Translations under genes and position numbers: made by a program | Notes under the pieces: generated by a model | Told to the model about the DNA's origin: nothing | The model's database searches: none | The model's input: only the letters and a program-made list of their open reading frames with translations | Assembly: GCA_902537215.1 (NCBI GenBank) | Contig: CACBAM010000004.1 | Location: forward strand, 116,714 to 180,713 | Length of the DNA: 64,000 nucleotides | Reading direction: 5' to 3' | DNA from: an uncultured Alphaproteobacteria bacterium | GTDB taxonomy: Bacteria; Pseudomonadota; Alphaproteobacteria; Rhodobacterales; Rhodobacteraceae | Part shown: piece by piece, positions 35,228-46,282 of the stretch | How the letters are laid out: the number at the start of each line of letters is the position of its first letter | Position numbering within the stretch: position 1 is the stretch's first letter

Positions 35228-36424
35228 CTAATTAGAAACTCTTCTTATTAAAACGTTGCCGACTGGAACATTATTTACATTTTCAATAATTCGAGTTGGC
35301 TGGCTATGTAGCACTGTTTCAATACCAAATCTGTCAACTAATGTTGCCTTAACTCTTACTTGGCTTCCGACTACTGTTTGATCGAGATTCAGTTTCTTTG
35401 TGTTTTCTCCAGTCAGAGAGACCCAGTTTCTTCCATCCCTGCTTCTTTCCCAAGCAACATCAATTGAAGCTATCCCGTCATCATCAGAGAGAGAGTCAGT
35501 CCGCGCCTCTAATACAGAACCTTCTTTCTCTTCACCAAGTATAACAACATCACCAAGAACTGGATCATCAACATTTCTAACTGCTTCACTCTCATTTGAA
35601 TAAATAACTTCCCTATTATCGAACCCGTCAATGTACTCTACACGAACTCTATATGTATAGGAAACATGTTCTTGCCTCAGATTCAATACCTCGGTATCGT
35701 CCTCGGTATAATTTTCCCAGCCTGTGTTCGGGGACGTTCTTTGCCAGGTATAGTTAAACGGGCCCATTCCATCCTCATCATACACATCTGAAACGTCTAA
35801 TATAAGAGCGCTGTCCTCTGCGCTTTCACCGGTGAGCCTAACTACACCGGTAGGCTTATCATTAACATTAATCACTGGAGTAGTGGGCGCAGAAATTAAA
35901 GTTTCTAGATTACCTTGTCCATCAAGATACGTGAGGACAACTCGCAATGTTCTTCCCACATGCTCTTGTCGTGGGGTAAATGACTGATTTGTGGCACCAG
36001 GAATAGTTCTGTAAGAATTGCCATCGTTGGAAATTTTCCAAACCACGTTCACTTCTCCAATACCGTCCTTATCAATAATTGATGTTAAATCCGCTATCAA
36101 AGGTTCGTCCTCTAATACATCGCCGACACTATTTTCTGTGTCGGCACGATTTTGGTCCTTACTTGCATTCTCCTTATTATTTTCAGATGATGCTAAATTT
36201 TTAGATTTTTTCTCTTCTGGCTTTTTTACCCCACCGTTACCATCATCTGCGCTAGTACTTTTGCTTTTCTTTTGCTCAGTTGAATAATTTTTTTTTAATT
36301 TCTCTAGTGTTTTAGGAGGAAATACTTCTTCATCAGAGCCTCCAGCAGACACTGCAGATCTTAGAGAAAGACCCAGCAGCACCAAAACTACTGATGTTAT
36401 TTTTATTAATAATTTAATACGCAT
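35228..36424 (-). CDS. exported protein with three Ig-like repeats
   Basis: 398 residues. Signal peptide about 1-27 (SAVSAGG), a Lys/Ser/Glu-rich linker (about 35-100), and three repeats at about 101-190, 193-287 and 291-386. Each follows the layout DDGI....V.W..S.DG..W..L...T....L.Q..VG...RV...Y.D..G..E.. and ends NVND/NVDD. Such cadherin/Ig-like repeats are normally found in long tandem arrays of surface or biofilm proteins; here there are only three. GGAGG lies 6 bases before the ATG. It probably works at the cell surface or in the periplasm. No anchor or sorting motif is visible at the C-terminus. Confidence 0.75.
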   Translation of the reverse strand: MRIKLLIKITSVVLVLLGLSLRSAVSAGGSDEEVFPPKTLEKLKKNYSTEQKKSKSTSADDGNGGVKKPEEKKSKNLASSENNKENASKDQNRADTENSVGDVLEDEPLIADLTSIIDKDGIGEVNVVWKISNDGNSYRTIPGATNQSFTPRQEHVGRTLRVVLTYLDGQGNLETLISAPTTPVINVNDKPTGVVRLTGESAEDSALILDVSDVYDEDGMGPFNYTWQRTSPNTGWENYTEDDTEVLNLRQEHVSYTYRVRVEYIDGFDNREVIYSNESEAVRNVDDPVLGDVVILGEEKEGSVLEARTDSLSDDDGIASIDVAWERSRDGRNWVSLTGENTKKLNLDQTVVGSQVRVKATLVDRFGIETVLHSQPTRIIENVNNVPVGNVLIRRVSN

Positions 36425-36730
36425 TACCCCTCCAAGTAAATACTTACACTTAAATATTATTTTTTACCACATTTTAAATTTTTTTATAGCAAAATAATAA
36501 AATTTTTCAAAAATGTTGCACATCTTCAATCATACCATAACATGTTTATATGCGTTCAGTAGGTAAAAACGATTTATATAGGTAATTCCATAAAAGTTTA
36601 TTCTGTTGATATAAAATAAAAAAACTAATATCATGGGATTAATAAATATACATAAAGGGGCTAACTTTTGAGCAGCATAGGACGTTATAAATAGTAGAAT
36701 TAAAATCTGCAAAACAAATGGTGGAAAACT
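36425..36730. other. intergenic stretch without a recognisable gene
   Basis: About 300 very AT-rich bases between the divergent repeat-protein gene and the gene at 36731; it likely contains both promoters. No hairpin, repeat or plausible reading frame was found. Confidence 0.5.
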
Positions 36731-37147
36731 ATGCTTGAAAAAGAATTAAATGAACTTTCTGATGAAACAATATTGGTGCTTTACAAATCAATTGTTCCTT
36801 CGGCATCAATAATTGAATCAGTTAATAAAAAACTTGAAAGACAATCAGCCGAGGGCACACTGCGAAATAAAAAAGATCTAAGCAAAAGGAACGATAACGA
36901 TTTTAGAGCTGATAAAACATTTTTAAACTTTCAAAGACATCTAATCGAAATGAAACTACTGGCTGTAAAGGTACTTGAGGAAATTAATAGAAGAGACTTA
37001 TACGAATTAGATAGCTATCAAAGAAAAGCAGAAGAAGTAGGGTATGTAGAATCTTGCGCTGATGCGGTTGACACTTCACCAAACCTCACTTCTGTTCCTC
37101 AAGGTGCAGAAACATTACCTTACTTAAATAGAGAGGCAAAATCTTAG
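36731..37147 (+). CDS. unrecognised small helical protein
   Basis: 138 residues, charged and helical in the first two thirds (NELSDETILVLYKSIVPSAS ... RHLIEMKLLAVKVLEEINRR), with a polar tail. GGTGG lies upstream of the ATG. No signal peptide, membrane segment or known motif. The stop is 40 bases before the CoA-transferase start, so the two may be cotranscribed. Confidence 0.5.
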   Translation: MLEKELNELSDETILVLYKSIVPSASIIESVNKKLERQSAEGTLRNKKDLSKRNDNDFRADKTFLNFQRHLIEMKLLAVKVLEEINRRDLYELDSYQRKAEEVGYVESCADAVDTSPNLTSVPQGAETLPYLNREAKS

Positions 37148-37187
37148 CTATTTGATAGACTTTTGTAGCTTTTTTGAAAGAACGTGT

Positions 37188-38723
37188 ATGAAAGCTAAAA
37201 GTCATTCGCTAAAAGCCGGAATTTTAGAGGGTATTAGGGTCCTAGATCTTAGTAGAATGCTATCTGGGCCCTACGCTACTATGCTATTAGCTGACCACGG
37301 AGCTGAAGTTATCAAGATTGAGAGCGCCGAAGGAGACTCTAGCAGAAGGAGTGGACCCTTCAAAGAGGATGACTTGGAAAGGAATTGGTCAGGTTATTTT
37401 ATAAGTTTAAATAGGAACAAAAAAAGTATTTGTCTCAATTTAAAAAACGGAGATGATTTAGCATTTTTTAAAAAACTAATTGAAACAAGCGATGTGTTAG
37501 TTGAAAACTTTCGACCAGGGGTCATGAACCGATTAGGGCTTTCATTTGATGAAGTTTCAAAAATCAATCCAAGAATTGTCTATGGTTCAATAAGTGGTTT
37601 TGGTTCCGATATTTTTGGAGCAAGCCCTTACAAAAACTGGCCTTCATATGATGTAGTTGCCCAGGCAATGGGAGGTTTAATTAGTTTAACAGGGTATGAT
37701 GAAGAAAATCTTCTCAAAGTTGGCCCAGGAATTGCCGATATTTTTTCTGGCTCTTTACTATCCTTTGGTCTTTTGGCTTCAATTTTAAAAGCTAGAGATA
37801 CTGGCAGGGCTCAATTTGTTGAAGTTGCTATGTATGACGCAATAATAAGCATGTGCGAAAGGGCAATATATCAATATGATTTTAATAATATCGTCCCTAA
37901 ACCTGAGGGTAATGGTCATCCTTTGCTGGCACCATTTGGGATTTATAAAGCAAAAGATGGTTTTATTGCTATAGGAATCGTAGAAGATACCTACTGGAAC
38001 ATTCTTAAAAAAATAATTGCCACCGATGACATTCTAAATGATGCGAAATACGGAACTATTGCCTTGCGAGCACAAAATAGAAAGGAATTAAATGACAAAA
38101 TTAATATATGGACAGAAAGATTTAGCAAGAAAGAATTAGTTAACTTACTAGGGGGAAAAGTTCCTTTTGGCCCGGTTAACAGTGTTAAAGAGATTTTTGA
38201 AGATAAACATGTTAGAAAAAGAGATATGATATTTGAAATAGAGCAACCTTCTAGTAAAGAAAAAAAATGGAAGGTAGCTGGCAATCCTGTTAAATTTCAG
38301 GGCTTTGGATCATTAAATTCAAAGCCACCTATTTTAGGAGAACATAAAAAACTATATGTCACCAATCTAGACCCTATTAATTCGTTTAATCCCAGACACT
38401 CTTTTCAACCTCAGCAAAAAGATTATCGGTGCAAATTAACTTTTTCGAGCATAAATAACAAAGTTTTAGAGCTTTATGCTTGTTCATTTACATGGCTTAA
38501 ATCAAGTCAAACCTATCTAATATGTAGTTTAAGTAAAAGTGAATTCATAGCTTATGAAAATTGCTTTAGTTCCGTAAAGTTTCATTTTTTAAAAGTAATA
38601 TCTGGATATGATGGTTATAAAAATGATGTCAATTTATTAAATACAAAGCTTTCTAATAAAAATATTACTGATGTATCTATAATTGACACTAAGTTTGAAA
38701 TATTAATGTCAGTTAAATTATAA
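37188..38723 (+). CDS. CaiB/BaiF (family III) CoA-transferase with an unusual C-terminal extension
   Basis: About 511 residues from ATG 37188. Residues 1-395 are a complete family III CoA-transferase: GIRVLDLSRMLSGPYATM, HGAEVIKIE, NRNKKSI, and Asp155 in SYDVVAQAMGG as the expected catalytic aspartate. After LGEHKKLYVTNLDP, where relatives stop, about 116 more residues follow (FNPRHSFQPQQKDY ... ILMSVKL) without recognisable homology. They are Ser, Phe and Asn rich. The extension may be a new domain or a former separate gene joined by loss of a stop. CoA donor and acceptor are unknown; the CaiD-type cluster at 5-11.5 kb may be related only in chemistry. Confidence 0.82.
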   Translation: MKAKSHSLKAGILEGIRVLDLSRMLSGPYATMLLADHGAEVIKIESAEGDSSRRSGPFKEDDLERNWSGYFISLNRNKKSICLNLKNGDDLAFFKKLIETSDVLVENFRPGVMNRLGLSFDEVSKINPRIVYGSISGFGSDIFGASPYKNWPSYDVVAQAMGGLISLTGYDEENLLKVGPGIADIFSGSLLSFGLLASILKARDTGRAQFVEVAMYDAIISMCERAIYQYDFNNIVPKPEGNGHPLLAPFGIYKAKDGFIAIGIVEDTYWNILKKIIATDDILNDAKYGTIALRAQNRKELNDKINIWTERFSKKELVNLLGGKVPFGPVNSVKEIFEDKHVRKRDMIFEIEQPSSKEKKWKVAGNPVKFQGFGSLNSKPPILGEHKKLYVTNLDPINSFNPRHSFQPQQKDYRCKLTFSSINNKVLELYACSFTWLKSSQTYLICSLSKSEFIAYENCFSSVKFHFLKVISGYDGYKNDVNLLNTKLSNKNITDVSIIDTKFEILMSVKL

Positions 38724-38783
38724 TTATTCGGACTAAAGTTGGCATTAAACTTGCTCTTTTAATGAAAACAGAGAGGTTTAGAA

Positions 38784-39101
38784 ATGTACAGAACCAACGA
38801 GGCCGCACTTAGTTCAATCACCAATAATCTCGAGAAGCTTCGTGAATGCTTTGGGAATTGGGTAAATTTGTCTATAGAGTCTGAAAGCAAAGTCATTGTG
38901 ACATCAGCAGATAATAGGATCTTTAAAATGCGCACACACGAAGTCAAACTTGGAGAATTGTCGGAGAATAGTTCAAGAGAGGTTACTCAAAAAATACATT
39001 CTGGAAAAAAAATTAAAGCTAGATTATGTGATTTTCGACCTTCATTTTTAGGTGGTTATAAGGGGACCCCAGAAGTCATGATATCTATCTGGGAAAAATA
39101 A
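38784..39101 (+). CDS. unrecognised small protein
   Basis: 105 residues; GAGAGG lies 8 bases before the ATG. The sequence begins MYRTNEAALSSITNNLEKLRE and has a beta-rich middle (VIVTSADNRIFKMRTHEVKLGE). No signal peptide or transmembrane segment. It lies between the extended CoA-transferase and another unrecognised gene on the same strand; the three may form one unit. No function is proposed. Confidence 0.5.
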   Translation: MYRTNEAALSSITNNLEKLRECFGNWVNLSIESESKVIVTSADNRIFKMRTHEVKLGELSENSSREVTQKIHSGKKIKARLCDFRPSFLGGYKGTPEVMISIWEK

Positions 39102-39174
39102 AAACTGCTAGCATTATCATTCCGCACATGATAGTCTCCTCTAAAGCCACACAGATGGTATTAGGCACAGGCAG

Positions 39175-39804
39175 ATGAGAGATCAGGAAACTCCAAACAG
39201 AAAAAAGCTTAATCTCGGCATAGATGCCATCGGTACGGTGGACACGATATTGTCTTGGGATAAACTAGAAATGTGTTTTGGAAGCTCTTTTCGATTTTCT
39301 ACCGAGACAAAATTTGAAATAACTAAAGAGTTAGCACTACAGCAGGGTCGACTTCAGAAACTTTCATCTGAAAAAAAGTCAACCAAGATGTTTGATTTTC
39401 AAAAAAATGCGAAAAACTTAGCTGAAAAGATAGAAATCATAATTGAAACAAAAGATAGCAGGGCTTTATCCTCTGTTTCAGATATTATTAAAAGAGAGAC
39501 TGGCGTTGGTATAAGAGATTTTTGTGATGCTTTGAAAGCTTTAGGAAGCACGGAGAATATTTTAGAGCCTGTTAGGCCAAACGATTTATTTAGAGATATA
39601 ATTAGAAAGATAGTCAAAATTTTATTGAAAGAAAATATTCCTCTCTCTTTACATGTTCAGTCTACTTTAAATAAGTTTATGACGGAGCTCGATAGACAAC
39701 TACCAGAAACTATTTTCCCTGTATCAAACGCTAGGTATATTGAAGAGGGGAGAATTAGAATTCTTAAAGATTATTTAAGAGGGTATCTTAGATCTAATAC
39801 ATAG
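39175..39804 (+). CDS. unrecognised helical protein
   Basis: 209 residues, largely helical and charged. Distinct segments are LSWDKLEMCFGSSFRFSTET, a Lys-rich centre and a C-terminal block, NARYIEEGRIRILKDYLRGYLR. No signal peptide or membrane helix. It is convergent with the MltG-type gene (1-base gap). Not recognised as any flagellar or cytoskeletal family, although bactofilin genes lie on both sides. Confidence 0.5.
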   Translation: MRDQETPNRKKLNLGIDAIGTVDTILSWDKLEMCFGSSFRFSTETKFEITKELALQQGRLQKLSSEKKSTKMFDFQKNAKNLAEKIEIIIETKDSRALSSVSDIIKRETGVGIRDFCDALKALGSTENILEPVRPNDLFRDIIRKIVKILLKENIPLSLHVQSTLNKFMTELDRQLPETIFPVSNARYIEEGRIRILKDYLRGYLRSNT

Positions 39805-39805
39805 T

Positions 39806-41029
39806 TCACTTCAACAAAATGGGCTTACTAGGGGGTAAGGTGATATAAGTCATTGCTCCAGTTCTTGTTGATTTCCTTTGTTCTTTCTTCCTAGTAAGTA
39901 AAATTTTAATACTTTTTTTGTGGCCATCATATGTCTTTGAGAATCGATGACCTCCGTTTCCATTAGATACAAAGAAAAGGAATTCCGTTTTTGATGGCCT
40001 CGCGGCTGCAAACAGAGATGCCACTGACGGGTTGCTTATTGGGGCAATAGGTAATCCTTTGACAATATAAGTATTATATGGGTTCTTTTCTTTTATCTCT
40101 GCTTTAGTTGGACTTCTTGCAATCACATCTTTTCCCATCGTCAGTCCGTATAAAACTGTTGGGTCGGCCTGAAGTTTCATTCCCTTAGCAAGTCGGTTGT
40201 GAAATACTGAAGAAATAAGTTGTTTCTCGGAGTCGTTTCCAGTTTCTTTTTCTAAAATCGAAGCCAAGATCAATAATTCCCTAGGACTTTTGAGTATCGT
40301 ATTACTCGATCGCATCAGCCATGCCCTGCCCAAATTTGCTCTTTGTAAAAGCATAATCTTTGATAAAACCTTTTCTCTGCTTTCCCCAACCTTAAAAAAC
40401 AGTTTTCCCGTTGCTAGGCTTCCTTCCTCAGGAACAAAATCGATAAATCCTGTTAAATTTTCTGTTGAGTTAATTTTTTTCACAATTGAGCTAGCGGTCA
40501 TGCCACTTTCTAAAAATATCTCGACTTTTTCTTGAAAGTTTTCCTCTTCAGAAATATTGTCTTCTATTTTCTCGATGAGTTTCGAGTTTTCTATTTCAAT
40601 CAATGCGAGTTCTGATTTTAGTTTGTGTAATTCTTTTGTCAGGCTATCAATCTTAATGCTTAAGGGTCGGGAAACAGTATTTACAAGGGGAGTAAGTGCA
40701 TCGTCCGATTTGAAACAAACTCCGTTCCAATTAGTTTTCCCTGAAATAATCTTTATTTTATCATCTTCGAGGATCAAGAATTCGGTCCCTTTTTTACTCG
40801 TTCCAAGCCAGATGCCGTCATCCAAAACAAGTTTAAATAATCTATCGTCTACAAAGGCTTTTCCAGTTCCATTTTCATTTTGTTCTATTAGAGTAACTAA
40901 ATGCAAAGTAAAATCGTCTGACTCACCCTTTACACAGCTTAAAACTTTAGGGAACTTGTCGGCGAAACTTACAGTTGATGTTTGCAAATTAAAGAAAATC
41001 AGAATTATTGAGAAAAAAATCCTTAGCAT
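39806..41029 (-). CDS. MltG/YceG-type endolytic transglycosylase with an atypical N-terminal region
   Basis: 407 residues. Residues about 165-390 match MltG: a LysM-like part (MTASSIVKKINST), then LILASILEKETGND with Glu262 as the expected catalytic acid, SVFHNRLAKGMKLQADPTVLYGL and PYNTY..KGLPIAPISNP. MltG cleaves nascent glycan strands in the periplasm. The usual single transmembrane anchor is replaced by a signal-peptide-like start (about 1-23), then an unfamiliar domain (about 25-115) and a coiled coil (125-165). It lies beside bactofilin copy 2, which it follows by 22 bases on the same strand. Confidence 0.85.
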   Translation of the reverse strand: MLRIFFSIILIFFNLQTSTVSFADKFPKVLSCVKGESDDFTLHLVTLIEQNENGTGKAFVDDRLFKLVLDDGIWLGTSKKGTEFLILEDDKIKIISGKTNWNGVCFKSDDALTPLVNTVSRPLSIKIDSLTKELHKLKSELALIEIENSKLIEKIEDNISEEENFQEKVEIFLESGMTASSIVKKINSTENLTGFIDFVPEEGSLATGKLFFKVGESREKVLSKIMLLQRANLGRAWLMRSSNTILKSPRELLILASILEKETGNDSEKQLISSVFHNRLAKGMKLQADPTVLYGLTMGKDVIARSPTKAEIKEKNPYNTYIVKGLPIAPISNPSVASLFAAARPSKTEFLFFVSNGNGGHRFSKTYDGHKKSIKILLTRKKEQRKSTRTGAMTYITLPPSKPILLK

Positions 41030-41051
41030 GGAAATAACATAAAGTAGCTAA

Positions 41052-41417
41052 TTAAATTTTGTGGAAATTCACATCTAAAATGGCACCATCATCTATAGCT
41101 ACTCTTTTGTAGGATAAGTCGCCTTTAACGCTCCCGGAAGATGCGATAGTTATTTTATTTGCAGAAACTTCACCTTCAAAGTTCCCAATAATTATAAGGT
41201 GCTCTGCAAATATAGAACCGTAAACAGACCCTTCTTTTTCAATTACTATTTCTGAGGCATTCAATTCACCTTTAACTAATCCGGACACCGATATTGTGCT
41301 TGGGGAAGTTATTCGACCTTCAATTGCTGACCCGCTTGATATAACCGTACCTGCAACGGCCGCAGTTGTTAAGAAGTCAACCTCTGAAAATTTTGATCTA
41401 ACGTTCACGGCATTCAC
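41052..41417 (-). CDS. bactofilin, copy 2
   Basis: 121 residues. Bactofilin beta-helix from about 22 to 112: TVISSGSAIEGRITSPSTIS, GELNASEIVIEKEGSV, GEVSANKITIASSGSVKGDL. It has short tails compared with copy 1 (34724-35206). It is transcribed with the MltG-type gene behind it, which suggests that it organises that enzyme. The ATG lies close to AAAGGTGAA. Confidence 0.9.
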   Translation of the reverse strand: MNAVNVRSKFSEVDFLTTAAVAGTVISSGSAIEGRITSPSTISVSGLVKGELNASEIVIEKEGSVYGSIFAEHLIIIGNFEGEVSANKITIASSGSVKGDLSYKRVAIDDGAILDVNFHKI

Positions 41418-41647
41418 CTTTACTGTTTAACTCAATACTGCCAGATAGGTTAGCGTCTGATGCGCTTTGAACCTACTCTATCACAGCGGAGAGAGGTCGC
41501 AACGATTCTTTCCGTTAGATATTTTTTAAAGTTATTCCAATAACTATGTTTTAAATTTAGTAGCTTTGAATGGAAAAAGGTATTTAAACTAAACAATAGT
41601 TGCTATCATAACATTTTAAAAGCTAGGAAATCTCAGAAATAGAAAAA

Positions 41648-43978
41648 ATGAAATTTACAGCAGCCCACTGGGGAACTTATAAAGTAAGACAAAAAGTAGG
41701 AAAAAACTTTAATCTACTTCCTTTTGAGCAAGATAAGGAGCCATCAGATATAGGAAGGGGAATAGAATCCGCTATAGAAGGTGCTTCGCGCATACGAAAG
41801 CCGGCAATCAGAAAAGGATGGTTAGAGTCCAAGAAAAAACAAAAAGATATCAAAAGAGGAGATGATGAATTTGTAGAGGTATCATGGGAAGACGCATTTG
41901 ATTTAGTTAGCGAAGAACTCAAACGAGTTATTGCTACTCATGGAAACGAAAGTATTTATGCGGGTTCATATGGCTGGGCTAGTGCCGGCCGGTTTCACCA
42001 TGCTCAAAGCCATTTGAAGAGATTTTTAAATTTAATAGGCGGTTACACATACTCTAAAAATACCTATAGTTATGCCGCTGCTGAAGTAGTTATTCCACAT
42101 GTTTTAGGAAATTTTTATAATTTTCTTTTTGATACCACTAGTTGGGAGTCAATTTTAGATCACACTTCTTTGCTTGTGGCCTTTGGAGGTATTCCTCTTA
42201 AAAATGGACAGATAAATCAAGGAGGAGTTGGTTCACATAAACAAAGAAATTATTTAAAAAAGGCGTCTGCGAAGGGAGTAAAGTTTATCAACGTGAGTCC
42301 GCTAAAATCGGATCTAGAAATATCTAATAATGTGGAATGGATCTCTTTAAGGCCCAATACCGACGTCGCTTTAATATTATCACTATGCTACGAAATTAAT
42401 AAATCCAAAGCAACGAAAAGAAACTTCATGGACAAATATACCGTGGGTTTTGAACAGTTTTCTGCGTATTTAAACGGGCATACTGATGGGGTCGTAAAGA
42501 ACGCAAATTGGGCATCGCGAATTACCGGCATAAGTAAAGAGACTATTTTTGATCTCGTTAGAGAGATAAAAAAATCTAAAAGAACAATGATTTCAGTTAG
42601 TTGGTCACTAACTAGGCAATCACATGGAGAACAACCTTACTGGGCAGCAATTGCTCTAGCTTGTATTATTGGAGACATTGGCAAACCTGGTGGTGGCATT
42701 GGGTTTGGTTATAGTGCAATGAATAGCATCGGTAACCATTACAAAAAAATACCAGCGGTTTCGTTGCCCCAGGGAAAAAACAATGTCAAGAAATTCATTC
42801 CTGTTGCAAGGATTTCAGAGATGCTAGAAAGCCCTGGAACCAGCTTTGATTACAATGGATCAAAACTAACTTATCCTGACATTAAACTAATTTACTGGGC
42901 TGGAGGCAACCCCTTTCACCACCACCAAGATTTAAACAGGATGATAAAAGCATGGCAACTGCCTGAAACTGTAATTTCAAATGAATGGTGTTGGAATGCT
43001 TTGGCAAAACATAGTGATATCGTTTTACCAGTTACAACGCCATTGGAGAGAGAAGATATCGCACTTGCGCCAAGAGACCCATATATAGTCTTTATGTCAA
43101 AAGTTATTAATCCAATTGGAGAGAGCAAGTCCGACTTTGAAATTTTTTCAGGCCTTGCAGAAAAATTTAATCTCAAAAATGATTATACTGGCAACAAAAC
43201 CGAAAAAGAATGGATTAGGTGGATCTATGATGAGAGTAACGCTTTACAGGAAAATAACCATAGGTTCCCAGACTTTGAGTCTTTTAAAAAAAAGGGATGG
43301 TATAAACACCCAGATCCACTTGATCAACAAATATTATTAGAAAAATTTATTCAATCTCCTAAGAAACACCCTCTGGACACCCCAAGTGGGAAAATTGAAA
43401 TTTTTTCAAAGGAAATCGATAGCTTTCAATATGCAGATTGTGTTGGCCATCCCAAATGGTATGGGGATAAAGAATATCTAGGCAGAGCCTCGAGGTACAA
43501 ACTACATCTTCTTTCAAATCAACCTAAATTTAAACTTCATTCTCAATTAGATAACGGTCAAGTTGCAGAAAATGAAAAATTAGATGGACGAGCAATAATC
43601 GAGGTAAATAGGAGCGATGCAAACGCTAGAGATTTGTCAGATAGAATGCTGGTGAGAGTTTTTAATGATAGAGGCTCCTGCCTCGCAGTATTAAAAATAT
43701 CAGAAAATATTATGGAAGGAGTTGTGAATATTCCGACTGGTGCCTGGTTAGACCCTTCAAAAAGTGAAACACTAAGTTGTATCCATGGCAATCCGAACGT
43801 ATTAACTTTGGACGCAGGCACATCCAAGCTGGCTCAAGGCCCTTCATCGCATACATGCCTTGTGGAGATTGAACAATTCGAAAAGGAACCTCCAAAAATT
43901 AGGGCTTTTGATCCTCCAAAAATTTTAAAATCTAAATTAATTAAAGATCTAGACAAAGTGTCGCAAACATTCGATTAG
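41648..43978 (+). CDS. molybdopterin oxidoreductase, biotin/DMSO sulfoxide reductase type (BisC-like)
   Basis: 776 residues of the DMSO-reductase family. The N-terminus AAHWGTYKVRQK lacks a Tat signal and an Fe-S motif, so the enzyme is cytoplasmic and of the BisC/TorZ kind. Ser112 in SYGWASAGRFHHAQS is the expected molybdenum ligand. Cofactor-binding features WAGGNPFHHHQDL and HTCLVEIE are present. BisC reduces biotin sulfoxide and free methionine sulfoxide. The neighbouring katG supports an oxidative-damage role, which is inference. Confidence 0.85.
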   Translation: MKFTAAHWGTYKVRQKVGKNFNLLPFEQDKEPSDIGRGIESAIEGASRIRKPAIRKGWLESKKKQKDIKRGDDEFVEVSWEDAFDLVSEELKRVIATHGNESIYAGSYGWASAGRFHHAQSHLKRFLNLIGGYTYSKNTYSYAAAEVVIPHVLGNFYNFLFDTTSWESILDHTSLLVAFGGIPLKNGQINQGGVGSHKQRNYLKKASAKGVKFINVSPLKSDLEISNNVEWISLRPNTDVALILSLCYEINKSKATKRNFMDKYTVGFEQFSAYLNGHTDGVVKNANWASRITGISKETIFDLVREIKKSKRTMISVSWSLTRQSHGEQPYWAAIALACIIGDIGKPGGGIGFGYSAMNSIGNHYKKIPAVSLPQGKNNVKKFIPVARISEMLESPGTSFDYNGSKLTYPDIKLIYWAGGNPFHHHQDLNRMIKAWQLPETVISNEWCWNALAKHSDIVLPVTTPLEREDIALAPRDPYIVFMSKVINPIGESKSDFEIFSGLAEKFNLKNDYTGNKTEKEWIRWIYDESNALQENNHRFPDFESFKKKGWYKHPDPLDQQILLEKFIQSPKKHPLDTPSGKIEIFSKEIDSFQYADCVGHPKWYGDKEYLGRASRYKLHLLSNQPKFKLHSQLDNGQVAENEKLDGRAIIEVNRSDANARDLSDRMLVRVFNDRGSCLAVLKISENIMEGVVNIPTGAWLDPSKSETLSCIHGNPNVLTLDAGTSKLAQGPSSHTCLVEIEQFEKEPPKIRAFDPPKILKSKLIKDLDKVSQTFD

Positions 43979-43999
43979 CATTTATATAATATTGACTAA

Positions 44000-46174
<2,175 letters not shown>

Positions 46175-46232
46175 GTCGCAAACACTTCACGCAGTCCTAT
46201 AAAGTAATAAATCTGGTTGAAAAAGTACATTT

Positions 46233-46248
46233 TGGCATGATTATTGAT
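46233..46248 (+). promoter_or_regulatory. possible sigma-54-type promoter before the flagellin gene
   Basis: TGGCATG-N4-TTGAT has the spacing of the -24/-12 consensus TGGCACG-N4-TTGCW. The -24 element has one mismatch and the conserved -12 GC is GA, so activity is doubtful. It lies 35 bases before the flagellin ATG. Confidence 0.25.
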
Positions 46249-46282
46249 TGAGGATATTCTTTAATTTATCAAAGTTATTTGA

